A DNA stretch of 64,000 nt. Origin: Tissierellia bacterium (GTDB lineage: Bacteria > Bacillota > Clostridia > Tissierellales > Tissierellaceae). The stretch lies in assembly GCA_012735245.1 (NCBI GenBank), contig JAAYHU010000027.1, forward strand, positions 1 to 64,000, given 5' to 3'. The notes below the pieces were generated by a model. The model worked only from the letters and a program-made list of their open reading frames with translations, was not told the DNA's origin and searched no databases. The first letter of the stretch is position 1. Every line of letters begins with the position of its first letter. Made by a program: the position numbers and the translations under genes. Shown here piece after piece: positions 36,030 through 44,465 of the stretch.

Positions 36030-37790
36030 TTACCTGAGTCCAATCAATAGGATAAATTCAGCTCCATCTAAATCTATATTATTGTCTTCATCTACTCTCC
36101 CACTAAGATTTGTAAATATAAACCTAAATTCAAAATTTTCTTCAATACCCAATAATGATATGTCATAGATCATATCTATTGGGTGAACCAGGTTTTTCCT
36201 TCCATTTGTATCCGATTCCACTTTTTCATACAAATCCCTAACAAAATCCATTATATCCCGTTGGAGTATGACCTCATCTTTCTTGGAAATAGCTAATATA
36301 TTCTCCTGCCTGTTATACCTTATTATTAGTTCAGCAACTTCTATTTCATTTTCCTGCCAAGAATTAATGTTAACTAAGTATTGAAAGTCACCTATATTTA
36401 TGGGCTCTTCTAAGTCAATACTATAATAGAAATAACTATATTCTTCAAAGGGAGTAGTAGAATATGGATTATATTTGAATCCCAAAATCCTTTCCATATC
36501 ATCAATATTAAAATCCCTAGGTAGAGATTTTATGTCATTTATACTGTGATTTCTATGGAAATAACTTATTATATTGCTAAGCTCTTTTTGGGCCTCCTTA
36601 GAAACTTTTTCATTTGGAATAATTTCCCCATTTAATACCATGTTATTTGCAATTAATATCTTTTCAAATCTCCTATTTTGACTATATTTTGCTACAGAAA
36701 AGCTACTTAATGGGCCATAAACAGATATCAATACTACAATTGATAAGCTTATGGGAATAAGTATATTTTTTAAGGGTTTCTTAATTGAAAAATATATCAT
36801 AGTTCCTAATACCCATAGACCCAAAATAATTACGTAATACCTGTTTTCAGTAATTCCATATTGGGCCACCCTCTGGTATATAGATAAAAACATCATCAAT
36901 AAAATAGGCAATATTATCTTTGGGAAAATTTCTTTAAACAGTTTAGCTATTCTGTTTTCTTCCAATATTGGGGTTAGCAAAAAAATTACCCCAACCGATA
37001 AGGTAGAATACCATAACACTAAGTGAGAGACCAAGCCCCTTGGCCACTCATTTGTTACAAGTATCTTAGCAAAATATAGGTAGAGTATTAATGTATATAC
37101 ACTAATTAAAGGTATAACTATATAGGTCAATAAAACTATTAAGGACTTATTATACTTAACCCCTTTATACTCCCTCTCTATGGAAGGTAATTTAGATAGA
37201 AATAAGGATACTGCAAATACAAATACAATGATTAAGAAGGTATAAAGGTATAACTCTCCTTTAATATTAATATCGAATAGTTGATTAATGGTTAATAATA
37301 TAATAGATATACCTATATAAAGAACAAAAGAATATATAAAGGTTATGGCAAATCCTTGGAGGACATCCATTATATAATATTCATAGTCTTTATCTTTCCC
37401 AATTCTTGGAATATATAGAAATGCTAATAAAAGGAAGAGCATGGTTCCAAAATACCTGTAACCTGCCATAGCCCCTATGCTATCCAAGAAAAAGAAATAA
37501 TATAATACTAAGAACAAGCCCCCTCCTACATAAAGAAGTAGAGGATATAATCTGTTATTCTTGCTAAACTTTTCTATTAATAGTGCAATACACAGAGATA
37601 AAGGTATTCCTAATCCTAAGACTAGGGCAATTTTTTCTAAGGTCTCTTTAACAACTCCACTTATTTGGCTTTCGATTAAATAAATTAATAAGAGGGCTAA
37701 TAATGAAGATATGCCAATTGTTATTGGAAATCTTCTAAGGCTTTTCCTAATACTCAATACCGTTGATTTAACTCTTTTTAATAGGCTCAT
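36030..37790 (-). CDS. DUF4153 polytopic membrane protein
   Basis: A 586-aa protein with about ten to twelve membrane helices in the first 390 residues and a soluble C-terminal domain of about 190 residues. The opening SIRKSLRRFPITIGISSLLALLLIYLIE and the helix pattern match DUF4153 proteins, which are common in Firmicutes and have no defined function. The soluble part (from about LIANNMVLNGEIIP) is rich in Glu, Asn and Tyr and may be extracellular. It lies 25 nt downstream of the RelA-like gene in the same direction, so they are probably co-transcribed. Confidence 0.82.
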   Translation of the reverse strand: MSLLKRVKSTVLSIRKSLRRFPITIGISSLLALLLIYLIESQISGVVKETLEKIALVLGLGIPLSLCIALLIEKFSKNNRLYPLLLYVGGGLFLVLYYFFFLDSIGAMAGYRYFGTMLFLLLAFLYIPRIGKDKDYEYYIMDVLQGFAITFIYSFVLYIGISIILLTINQLFDINIKGELYLYTFLIIVFVFAVSLFLSKLPSIEREYKGVKYNKSLIVLLTYIVIPLISVYTLILYLYFAKILVTNEWPRGLVSHLVLWYSTLSVGVIFLLTPILEENRIAKLFKEIFPKIILPILLMMFLSIYQRVAQYGITENRYYVIILGLWVLGTMIYFSIKKPLKNILIPISLSIVVLISVYGPLSSFSVAKYSQNRRFEKILIANNMVLNGEIIPNEKVSKEAQKELSNIISYFHRNHSINDIKSLPRDFNIDDMERILGFKYNPYSTTPFEEYSYFYYSIDLEEPINIGDFQYLVNINSWQENEIEVAELIIRYNRQENILAISKKDEVILQRDIMDFVRDLYEKVESDTNGRKNLVHPIDMIYDISLLGIEENFEFRFIFTNLSGRVDEDNNIDLDGAEFILLIGLR

Positions 37791-37815
37791 AAACTCTTCC
37801 CTTCTTTATTTTAAT

Positions 37816-39162
37816 TTAAAAAACATGATTTTCTATTACATTATATACCTTATCCTTATTTTTTAACCATTTTTCATAGGAGTCAATCTCCCTAAAGACT
37901 TCTTTTATATTATTGTTTAAGGTCTTGATGCTACATTCGCATAAAAAATCTACATCTACATGGTTTGCAAAGTTTAAAGCTATGGCATCCATTATGTTGT
38001 CCAATATTTCTTCCTTTTCCTTGTCCTTCATATCTTTTTCTTCTAGTATTAATTTGATGCTTTCATAGAACTTATACCTAATAAATATAATAAAGCCTTC
38101 AAAATCTTCAGCCTTGTTCCCTTCTTCTATTTCAAATATTATCTTAAAGAATAAATTCCATCTAAAGTCCTTATTGATTATTTCTAAAATACTGTTTCCT
38201 ACCTTCCTTGTAAAACAATCGTTAAAGGAAACTGGTCTTTCAAAATCTATATATTTATTGAAAGATATATGGCTCCTTCCAATTTCATTTAACCTGTTTA
38301 AGATCCTAATGAAGTTGGCACTATAATTTTCAGTTTCTTCAAGTCCACCTTTCATAAATATATAATCTACTATTACATCTGTAGATTTTTTAAAATCTAT
38401 TACAAATCCCAATTCTCTTTTTAATTTTACAATGTATATATCATGAATTATCTTAGATAGTAAAGCTTGTAATTGGGCTTTTTTAGTCATAGAGTTGCTG
38501 GAGTCCATGCCCTTTAAATGATTATATACTAGCATCAACTGCCTATCTATCATAGATAAATTGTCTTTAATAGAAGACATTATATCCCTAAAAAAATCTT
38601 CAGTTAACATGTAATTAAAATTCTTGTATAATATTCTATGGTCTATTTCGCCCCAGAATACGTTTACCAAGGATTTAATTTGAAGTTCAAAATTAACTGA
38701 AATATCATCCTTAACATATTTTCCATCGATTTTATATATTTCAAAACCATTTTTTTGCTTTTGGGGCTGTTTAGTCTTTAAATCTAGCATAATGTTTGAA
38801 TTTAAAGGATTAGTATAATAGCCATCTTCTAATTCAATATTAAATAGCTTCACTATATCATCATAAATTTTTTTCTCATCTTCAATAAACCTACACTCAA
38901 TTCTAAAACCTATTAAATCAGATAGATTATTCAATAAATTCTCCGGAGTCTTGTACTTTAAATAAAAATTGTGACGTAGGATTTTCTCTCTCAAACTTTC
39001 AGGAGATTTAATTCTATAACTAACCTTTAAGAAATGATCATTTATAAAAAAGCTATCGGTAAAAAACTTTTCTAAGGCTGCTGCTACTTTATCTATACTA
39101 TCTCGTTTCTTTTCAATGAGCTCCAATGTTTCATCAATAAAGTCAAATAGTTCCAGCTTCAT
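37816..39162 (-). CDS. RelA/SpoT-domain protein with long C-terminal extension
   Basis: A 448-aa cytoplasmic protein. Residues about 40-185 resemble the (p)ppGpp synthetase fold: VSYRIKSPESLREKI fits the RxKxxxSxxxK motif, DLIGFRIECRF carries the metal-binding Asp, and ELQIKSLVNVFWGEIDHRI carries the catalytic Glu. The usual GYxSxH substrate loop is not evident; NGFEIYKIDGKY sits in its place. The last 230 residues match nothing I know. No hydrolase, TGS or ACT domain is present. Start moved from 39168 to the second ATG (39162), which has an AGGGGG site 6 nt upstream. It may be a divergent small alarmone synthetase. Confidence 0.75.
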   Translation of the reverse strand: MKLELFDFIDETLELIEKKRDSIDKVAAALEKFFTDSFFINDHFLKVSYRIKSPESLREKILRHNFYLKYKTPENLLNNLSDLIGFRIECRFIEDEKKIYDDIVKLFNIELEDGYYTNPLNSNIMLDLKTKQPQKQKNGFEIYKIDGKYVKDDISVNFELQIKSLVNVFWGEIDHRILYKNFNYMLTEDFFRDIMSSIKDNLSMIDRQLMLVYNHLKGMDSSNSMTKKAQLQALLSKIIHDIYIVKLKRELGFVIDFKKSTDVIVDYIFMKGGLEETENYSANFIRILNRLNEIGRSHISFNKYIDFERPVSFNDCFTRKVGNSILEIINKDFRWNLFFKIIFEIEEGNKAEDFEGFIIFIRYKFYESIKLILEEKDMKDKEKEEILDNIMDAIALNFANHVDVDFLCECSIKTLNNNIKEVFREIDSYEKWLKNKDKVYNVIENHVF

Positions 39163-39264
39163 TTTCATCCCCCTAAGATAAAATTAATTATATTCCCTCA
39201 ATAAATTATATCATAATTGCAATAATAATATTAAAAAAAGAAAAGAGAAATCCTATGGATTTCT

Positions 39265-40368
39265 CTAATCGAATTTATCAAAGTATATTAACTCTTCTGG
39301 TATGCCTTTAGCAGTTAATGCTTCTACCATTGTATCAATCATGGCCTTATTGCCGCAAAGATAGGCTTCTTTGTTTTCTCCACTATCTAAGTACTTTTCT
39401 ATGGCAACGTTTACCCTACCTCTCTCCCCTTTCCAATTATGTTCTTCTGTTACCCTGGTTAAAGTAGGAATATATTTAAAATCATACATAGTTTCTTCCA
39501 ATTCCTTTAAAAAATCAGTCATCATTAAATCTTCAGGTGTCCTAGCACCAAAGTAAAAGGTTGTTTTTCTATTGATATTTTTTTCCTTCATATACCTAAG
39601 TATTGAAAGTATTGGTGCTATACCAGTACCTGCAGCAACTAAGACTATTTCCCTATCGCTATCTTCATGGAAATAAAAATCTCCATAGGGACCATTTATT
39701 TGTACCGTGTCCCCAACTTTTAAATGCTTGTGTACATAAGTAGTACAAATACCATTAGGCACATATCCTATAAACAATTCTATATGATTTTTTTCAAAGG
39801 GTGATGATGCTATGGAGTAAGCCCTATATACTTCTTCGTCATTTCCTTCATATTTTGGAGCTTTAAATTGTATAAATTGACCTGGTTTAAAGTTTATTTC
39901 CTCTCCTTCAGGCAACTTAAGCTTCAACCTCTTTATAACAGGAGTTACATCTTCCATCTCTTCCACAACTGCAGTGTATTCCTTTACATTAAACAACTCC
40001 TCTGGTATTTCTATTTTTATATTTTCCTTTACCTTACACTGGCAAGAAAGCCTAACTCCTTGCTCTATTTCTTCTTCTGACATAAAAGGAATTTCAGTAG
40101 AAAGTATTGGTCCTCCACCTTCCAAGACCCTTACCTTACAATATCCACAGGTACCCTTTCCACCACAAGCGGAAGGTATGAAAATTTTCTCATCAATTAA
40201 AGTAGATAATAGGGATTACCCCCCTGCAACTGTATATTGTTTATTTTCATTAATTGTTAAAGTTACTTCCCCATAATTACCTATTGTTCTTTCAGCTAAA
40301 GTAAGTAAAAATGCAAATATGGCTGAAATGGCTGAAATAGATACTGTTGTTATAATTATTTCGTTCAT
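39265..40368 (-). pseudogene. nqrF: NqrF (NADH-oxidising NQR subunit), interrupted by an in-frame TAA
   Basis: NqrF carries electrons from NADH via FAD and [2Fe-2S] into the Na+-NQR pump. The reading frame from the ATG at 40368 encodes a membrane helix and MNEIIITTVSIS..., then TAA as codon 51 (40216-40218), then resumes in the same frame with SLLSTLIDEKIFIPSAC. Cluster cysteines fall at 68, 74, 77 and 109, the same spacing as in Vibrio NqrF. The FAD/NAD domain (RAYSIASSP, AAGTGIAPILSIL) is intact. The track's 286-aa ORF starts at a TTG after three of the four cysteines, so reinitiation could not restore the cluster. Nonsense mutation, sequencing error or read-through are possible. Confidence 0.85.
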
Positions 40369-40380
40369 ATTGGCCCCCCT

Positions 40381-40971
40381 TTATTGAATCTGAACTATGC
40401 CAGAAAAGCCTACAAAAGCTAAGGCCATTAGTCCAGTAATAATTAAACTGATGCCAGCGCCCTCTAAACCCTTAGGTATTGATGCTCTCTTTAGTTTTTG
40501 TCGGATCCCAGCTAAGGCTACTATGGCTAAGGTCCAACCTATTCCCGAACCTATACTAAATCCAATTGATTGAAGAAAATTATATTTTCTAATAATCATA
40601 AATAGGGAAACTCCTAAAATGGCACAGTTCACAGTTATTAAAGGTAAAAATATCCCTAAGGCATAATACAAGTTTGGTAAGTATCTCTCTACTACCATCT
40701 CCAATAATTGCACAAAAGCTGCTATGCTAATTATAAACACTATAAATCTTAGATATTCTAAATTCAATGGCACCAATACATAATAGTAAACTAAGTAATT
40801 TATAATAGTTGTACAAGCTAAAACAAAGGTAACTGCCTGACCTAAGCCTAAGGCAGTAGGTATTTCCTTAGAAACAGCAATATAAGAACACATCCCTAAG
40901 AAATTGCTGAATATCATATTGTTAGTAAATATAGCTGCAAAGAAGATAACCATTGGATTAAGTTCTATCAT
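40381..40971 (-). CDS. nqrE: NQR complex subunit NqrE (RnfA paralogue)
   Basis: A 196-aa membrane protein with six helices. The first helix has the iron-ligand Cys in SNFLGMCSYIAVSKE, and the second ligand lies in ITVNCAILGVSLF. SGIGWTLAIVALAGIRQKLK and the ending LMALAFVGFSG are closer to NqrE than to RnfA. With NqrD it forms the inverted-repeat core that binds an iron or [2Fe-2S] centre inside the membrane. Its start overlaps the nqrD stop by 1 nt; nqrF begins 12 nt downstream. Confidence 0.93.
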   Translation of the reverse strand: MIELNPMVIFFAAIFTNNMIFSNFLGMCSYIAVSKEIPTALGLGQAVTFVLACTTIINYLVYYYVLVPLNLEYLRFIVFIISIAAFVQLLEMVVERYLPNLYYALGIFLPLITVNCAILGVSLFMIIRKYNFLQSIGFSIGSGIGWTLAIVALAGIRQKLKRASIPKGLEGAGISLIITGLMALAFVGFSGIVQIQ

Positions 40972-41594
40972 TATTTAGCCACCTCACCTTTCTTTACATC
41001 TTTATTTTTTTCTTGGATAGTATTACTTACCCAGATAATAATAGCCAAGAGGAAAAAAGCAGCTGGTGGCATAATCATAATAGTCCAAGGTGTCCACCAA
41101 TCACCTAAAACCTTAATACCAAATATAGTACCAAAACCAAATAGCTCCCTTACAAAGGCTATCATCAGTAAGACTATGGTGTAACCTAAGCCTGAAGCTA
41201 CCCCATCTAAGAATGAAAGTATTGGTGGATTTTGCTGGGCATAAGCTTCTGCCCTACCCATGATTATACAGTTTGTAATTATTAAGCCTACATAGGGTCC
41301 AAGGGCCTTGCTCATTTCAGGCATATATGCCTGCAAAAATATATCTACTATAATAACATAGGCTGCAATTATAAGTACTTGGACCATCATCCTTATATGT
41401 TTAGGAGTATAATTTCTAATTAAGGATACAGTAAAGGAAGATAGGCCTGTTACAAACATTAATCCTACTCCCATTATCAATGAATTCATCATCAAATTAG
41501 TAACAGCCAAAGCAGAACATATACCTATTATTTGAACTATAACTGGATTGTCCTTAATTACACCCATTTTAAATATTTTCTTTGGGCTATCCAT
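40971..41594 (-). CDS. nqrD: NQR complex subunit NqrD (RnfE paralogue)
   Basis: A 207-aa membrane protein with six helices. Iron-ligand cysteines appear in QIIGICSALAVTN and LIITNCIIMGRAEAYA. The segment ALGPYVGLIITNC and the GLGYTIVLLMIAFVRELFGFG loop match NqrD/RnfE. The start overlaps the nqrC stop by 1 nt and the end overlaps nqrE by 1 nt, a pattern of tight coupling throughout the operon. Confidence 0.93.
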   Translation of the reverse strand: MDSPKKIFKMGVIKDNPVIVQIIGICSALAVTNLMMNSLIMGVGLMFVTGLSSFTVSLIRNYTPKHIRMMVQVLIIAAYVIIVDIFLQAYMPEMSKALGPYVGLIITNCIIMGRAEAYAQQNPPILSFLDGVASGLGYTIVLLMIAFVRELFGFGTIFGIKVLGDWWTPWTIMIMPPAAFFLLAIIIWVSNTIQEKNKDVKKGEVAK

Positions 41595-42199
41595 TAACTA
41601 TTCCCCCTTTCCTTTAGAAATCTGTGTAGGTCTTCATTGATTATGTTGCTGACTGATTTAGACGTTAAGGTAGCCCCTGCAATGGCATCAACATTGCCTC
41701 CTGGTGCAGGCCTGTAAATAATATAATTTCCATCTGATGCCTTAGTTAAATCTAAGCCCCTAAATTGTTCTTTGAAATCATCTTCAGAAATCCTTCCTCC
41801 AAGGCCTGGGGTTTCACTATGTCTTATAAAGTCGATTCCAAGTATTGTAGAATAATCATGGGAAATTCCCACATATGCTTCAACACTGCCCCAAAGACCA
41901 GGACCGCTTACAGGTACTGCATAACCTAAGACTTGGCCCTCATCTCCATGATATACGTAAACTAAACCATCTTCGTAGGGCATAGAGCTAATTTTTTCAT
42001 CAAAGACCTTTAAAACATCCTCTGGTTTTTCTGATGGAGGTTTAATGTCGAAGATATACAAAATTTTCCTACTCAATTCTATTTCCTGATTTAAGGCTAC
42101 CCTTTCAGCAGTACTTTGGTTTAAAAAAGCTAAAACAAAGGTAAATATGGCAGTAATCAATACCATAAAGATTATTGGAAATATAAATGACTTTTTCAT
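41594..42199 (-). CDS. nqrC: FMN-binding subunit NqrC/RnfG type
   Basis: A 201-aa protein with an N-terminal membrane helix and an extracytoplasmic FMN-binding domain. VDAIAGATLTSKSV is the SGATxT-type site where FMN is linked to Thr; TPGLGGRI and YAVPVSGPGLWGSVEAYVG are also typical. It is shorter than Vibrio NqrC (about 257 aa) and nearer the size of RnfG, but the GPGLWG segment is NqrC-like. Its start overlaps the nqrB end by 4 nt. Confidence 0.9.
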   Translation of the reverse strand: MKKSFIFPIIFMVLITAIFTFVLAFLNQSTAERVALNQEIELSRKILYIFDIKPPSEKPEDVLKVFDEKISSMPYEDGLVYVYHGDEGQVLGYAVPVSGPGLWGSVEAYVGISHDYSTILGIDFIRHSETPGLGGRISEDDFKEQFRGLDLTKASDGNYIIYRPAPGGNVDAIAGATLTSKSVSNIINEDLHRFLKERGNS

Positions 42200-43179
42200 A
42201 TTGCCACCTCTTCTTTCTTCGCCTTTAACTCTTTTCTATATTTTTTAAAAGCATTGACTCCTTCATCCATAATAGGTACAAAAGTATTAGCAATAAGAAT
42301 GGCAAACATCATTCCTCCTGCAAACAAGGCATAACCCCTAATAATTACTGTAACTATCCCAACTAAAATTCCATATATCCATTTTCCTTCTTTTGTTTTT
42401 GGTGCAGTTATTGGGTCCGTTGCCATGAATACTGCTCCAAACAACAAGCCCCCTGCCAAGATTCCAAAAATAGGATTTGGTATTTGACTTACACCTAAGG
42501 CATACAAAATACCACTAAAACCCGTAAATCCAATAAGTACCGCAGCCATAATCTGCCATGAAGCAACCTTCTTATAGATTAGGTAAATTCCTGCAAGGAT
42601 AATTAGAATAGCTGAAGTTTCTCCTAAGGAGCCAGCAACATTTCCTAAAATTAAATCCTTCATAGAAGCTAAATTTCCTGTTTCTCTAAATATAAGCATA
42701 GGTGTAGCTTGAGATATTGCATCGATACCTTCTGTTAAATAAGTTGCAAATCCCCCTGGAAATCCTGTGGCTGATTTTGACCATTGAATAGTAAGTGGTG
42801 TTGGGAAGCATACATATACAAAGGCCCTAGCAACTAAGGCAGGATTAAATATATTCTTTCCAAAACCACCGAATACTTCCTTCGCAAAAAATATACCAAA
42901 TATTATTCCTATGGCTGCTATCCAAAATGGAGTAGCTGGTGGTAAAGTCATAGTGTAAAGAAGGCAGGATACAAATACTGCCTCTGATACCTTCCTATTG
43001 TATTTTTTTTCAAATATCCATTCAGTAGCCAAGCCTGCAATAGTTACAACCATTAATAATAATAAAGATCTCCATCCAAAAAAATAGATAGAACTTATTA
43101 CAATTGGTATCAAAGATACAATAACTGTTCGCATCATCTTTTGTTTCATGAAATGCTTCTGATAGTTTTCCTTTAGCAA
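42196..43179 (-). CDS. nqrB: NQR complex subunit NqrB, short form (RnfD family)
   Basis: A 327-aa polytopic protein. TLPPATPFWIAAIGIIFGIFFAKEVFGG and NIFNPALVARAFV match NqrB, and DAISQATPM contains the Thr for covalent FMN. FMATDPITAP and GYALFAGGMMFAILIANTFVP complete the family pattern. Vibrio NqrB is about 415 aa; the roughly 85 missing residues are at the N-terminus, the part that contacts NqrA, and nqrA is absent from this locus. It is the first gene of the operon; about 190 bp upstream lies the oppositely regulated cold-shock gene's terminator. Confidence 0.9.
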   Translation of the reverse strand: MLKENYQKHFMKQKMMRTVIVSLIPIVISSIYFFGWRSLLLLMVVTIAGLATEWIFEKKYNRKVSEAVFVSCLLYTMTLPPATPFWIAAIGIIFGIFFAKEVFGGFGKNIFNPALVARAFVYVCFPTPLTIQWSKSATGFPGGFATYLTEGIDAISQATPMLIFRETGNLASMKDLILGNVAGSLGETSAILIILAGIYLIYKKVASWQIMAAVLIGFTGFSGILYALGVSQIPNPIFGILAGGLLFGAVFMATDPITAPKTKEGKWIYGILVGIVTVIIRGYALFAGGMMFAILIANTFVPIMDEGVNAFKKYRKELKAKKEEVAI

Positions 43180-43333
43180 AATAACACCCCCGTTATCTGA
43201 TTAAATTATTAATATACTAACATGATATATTCCCAATAATTGTTGAAAATAACATTTATTAATAAGATGTAATCTTATATAAGTTATATTTAGATAAAAA
43301 AAAGAAAGGATAATTCCTTTCAAAAAAATAAAA

Positions 43334-43357
43334 CCCCTTAAAGACATCTTTAAGGGG
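43334..43357 (-). terminator. Terminator of the cold-shock gene
   Basis: CCCCTTAAAG and CTTTAAGGGG form a perfect 10-bp stem with an ACAT loop, followed on the minus strand by TTTTATTTTTTTG. A strong intrinsic terminator that isolates the cold-shock gene from nqrB-F. Confidence 0.9.
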
Positions 43358-43373
43358 CAATTAGCATCCGTTA

Positions 43374-43571
43374 CTATAGAATATTGATATTTTCTGCTTG
43401 TAGACCTTTTTCACTTTCAACTACATCAAATTCAACTTTTTGACCTTCTTCTAAAGTTTTGAATCCTTCTTTGTTGATTTGGGAGAAGTGAGCAAATACA
43501 TCATTGCCTTCTTCTGTAGTAATAAATCCAAATCCTTTCTCTGAGTTAAACCATTTTACTGTACCTCTCAT
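43374..43571 (-). CDS. CspA/CspB-family cold-shock protein
   Basis: A 65-aa single OB-fold protein that binds single-stranded RNA and DNA. RNP1 is KGFGFIT and RNP2 is DVFAHFSQI; the start [16 protein letters not shown] is typical. A GGAGGT ribosome site lies upstream. The gene is monocistronic, with a strong terminator after it. The long upstream region (about 150-200 nt before the likely promoter) is common for cold-shock genes whose 5' leaders fold differently with temperature. Confidence 0.96.
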   Translation of the reverse strand: MRGTVKWFNSEKGFGFITTEEGNDVFAHFSQINKEGFKTLEEGQKVEFDVVESEKGLQAENINIL

Positions 43572-43933
43572 TGCATATACCTCCGAAATTTTATTACTTT
43601 AATTCTTCGAAATAATGCTAACAATAAAATTTCTCGGACATATGCAGATATAAAATCTGTACTTCCAGAAATTATTGTGTTGCCAATTATTTACTTCCGA
43701 ATTAAAGCTTCATACTAATACTACCACACTATTGTAGATATTGCAACTATATTTTTCTAAGTTTTTTCTTTTTTTCAATATTTTCTTATTTAATTTTTCT
43801 TAATATTATAAGGACCTTTATTTTATATTTATATTTAATTTATAATTTATTGGGTAAAATTATATTGTATTTGATATAATGAAAATGGTTATAGATAACC
43901 TTATACCAATATAATTTTTTTTGGAGGGATATT
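43572..43933. other. Divergent intergenic region between the cold-shock gene and the 165-aa gene
   Basis: About 360 bp without an ORF. It should hold the long 5' leader and promoter of the cold-shock gene on the minus strand and the promoter of the plus-strand gene (TGA-TATAAT at 43872-43880). It is strongly AT-rich, with runs of T near 43770-43800. I see no recognised riboswitch. Confidence 0.5.
43872..43880 (+). promoter_or_regulatory. Extended -10 promoter element for the 165-aa gene
   Basis: TGATATAAT gives a TGn extended -10 with a perfect TATAAT, 54 nt before the ATG at 43934. A weak TTGGGT stands 19 bp upstream as a possible -35. Confidence 0.5.
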
Positions 43934-44431
43934 ATGCACACTATGATTAAAAAATATGTAGATCAAGGTTTCATGACTGAGGCAGAAGGAAATTATATTC
44001 ATGAAGCAATTCAAAACAAAGAATCCATTATTGTTTCAGGTCATAGGTCTGCAGGTATTAGACCATTGATGGCTGCATTAATGGCAATAGCAAAGTCTAG
44101 TTTCAAATCAGTTCAAGTTAAAGGATTTGAAGACTTAGAAAATGAAACAGAATATTTCCTTATTCCAGGCTTAGATAACTTAGATTTTGAAAAGCTTATC
44201 TTTGAAGCAATGAAAAAGCCCAATACCTCCTTTGTTACATTGAAGGAACCAGAACATCCTTACTCCATAATGAAGTTATTAAGACAAGTTTTTAAGGAGA
44301 CTGGAGATACTTCTAAGGTCTATCAAGTATTGGAATGTTCAAAAATTGATGATGTGCCAAAATTAACTAAGATTACGAGAATGACCCTAAATGAAAAAGG
44401 CAGAATAGAAAAAGAAGACTTTGAAGGCTAA
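43934..44431 (+). CDS. Degenerate CpaF/VirB11-like ATPase relative, function unknown
   Basis: A 165-aa cytoplasmic protein. The stretch ESIIVSGHRSAGIRPLMAAL occupies the place of the secretion-ATPase Walker A (IIVSGGTGSGKTTLLNAL), with the Gly-Lys-Thr lost. Later segments TSFVTLKEPEHPYSIMKLL and KVYQVLECSKIDDVPKLTKI echo the GSLSTIHANSP and C-terminal strands of CpaF. It therefore looks like a shrunken relative that no longer binds ATP in the usual way. This is my inference from motif shape. A GGAGGG ribosome site and its own promoter and terminator show it is a real single gene. Confidence 0.6.
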   Translation: MHTMIKKYVDQGFMTEAEGNYIHEAIQNKESIIVSGHRSAGIRPLMAALMAIAKSSFKSVQVKGFEDLENETEYFLIPGLDNLDFEKLIFEAMKKPNTSFVTLKEPEHPYSIMKLLRQVFKETGDTSKVYQVLECSKIDDVPKLTKITRMTLNEKGRIEKEDFEG

Positions 44432-44437
44432 CAATAC

Positions 44438-44462
44438 CGCTTATGGATTTAAACCATAAGCG
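44438..44462. terminator. Bidirectional terminator
   Basis: CGCTTATGG and CCATAAGCG form a perfect 9-bp stem with a seven-base loop between converging genes, followed on the plus strand by ATATTATTTTTCCC. Confidence 0.8.
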
Positions 44463-44465
44463 ATA

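Noticed and set aside
40216-40218. Recoding of the nqrF TAA as an amino acid
   Set aside because: TAA is not a known Sec or Pyl codon; I see no signal for read-through. Mutation or sequencing error is simpler, so it is listed as an interrupted gene.
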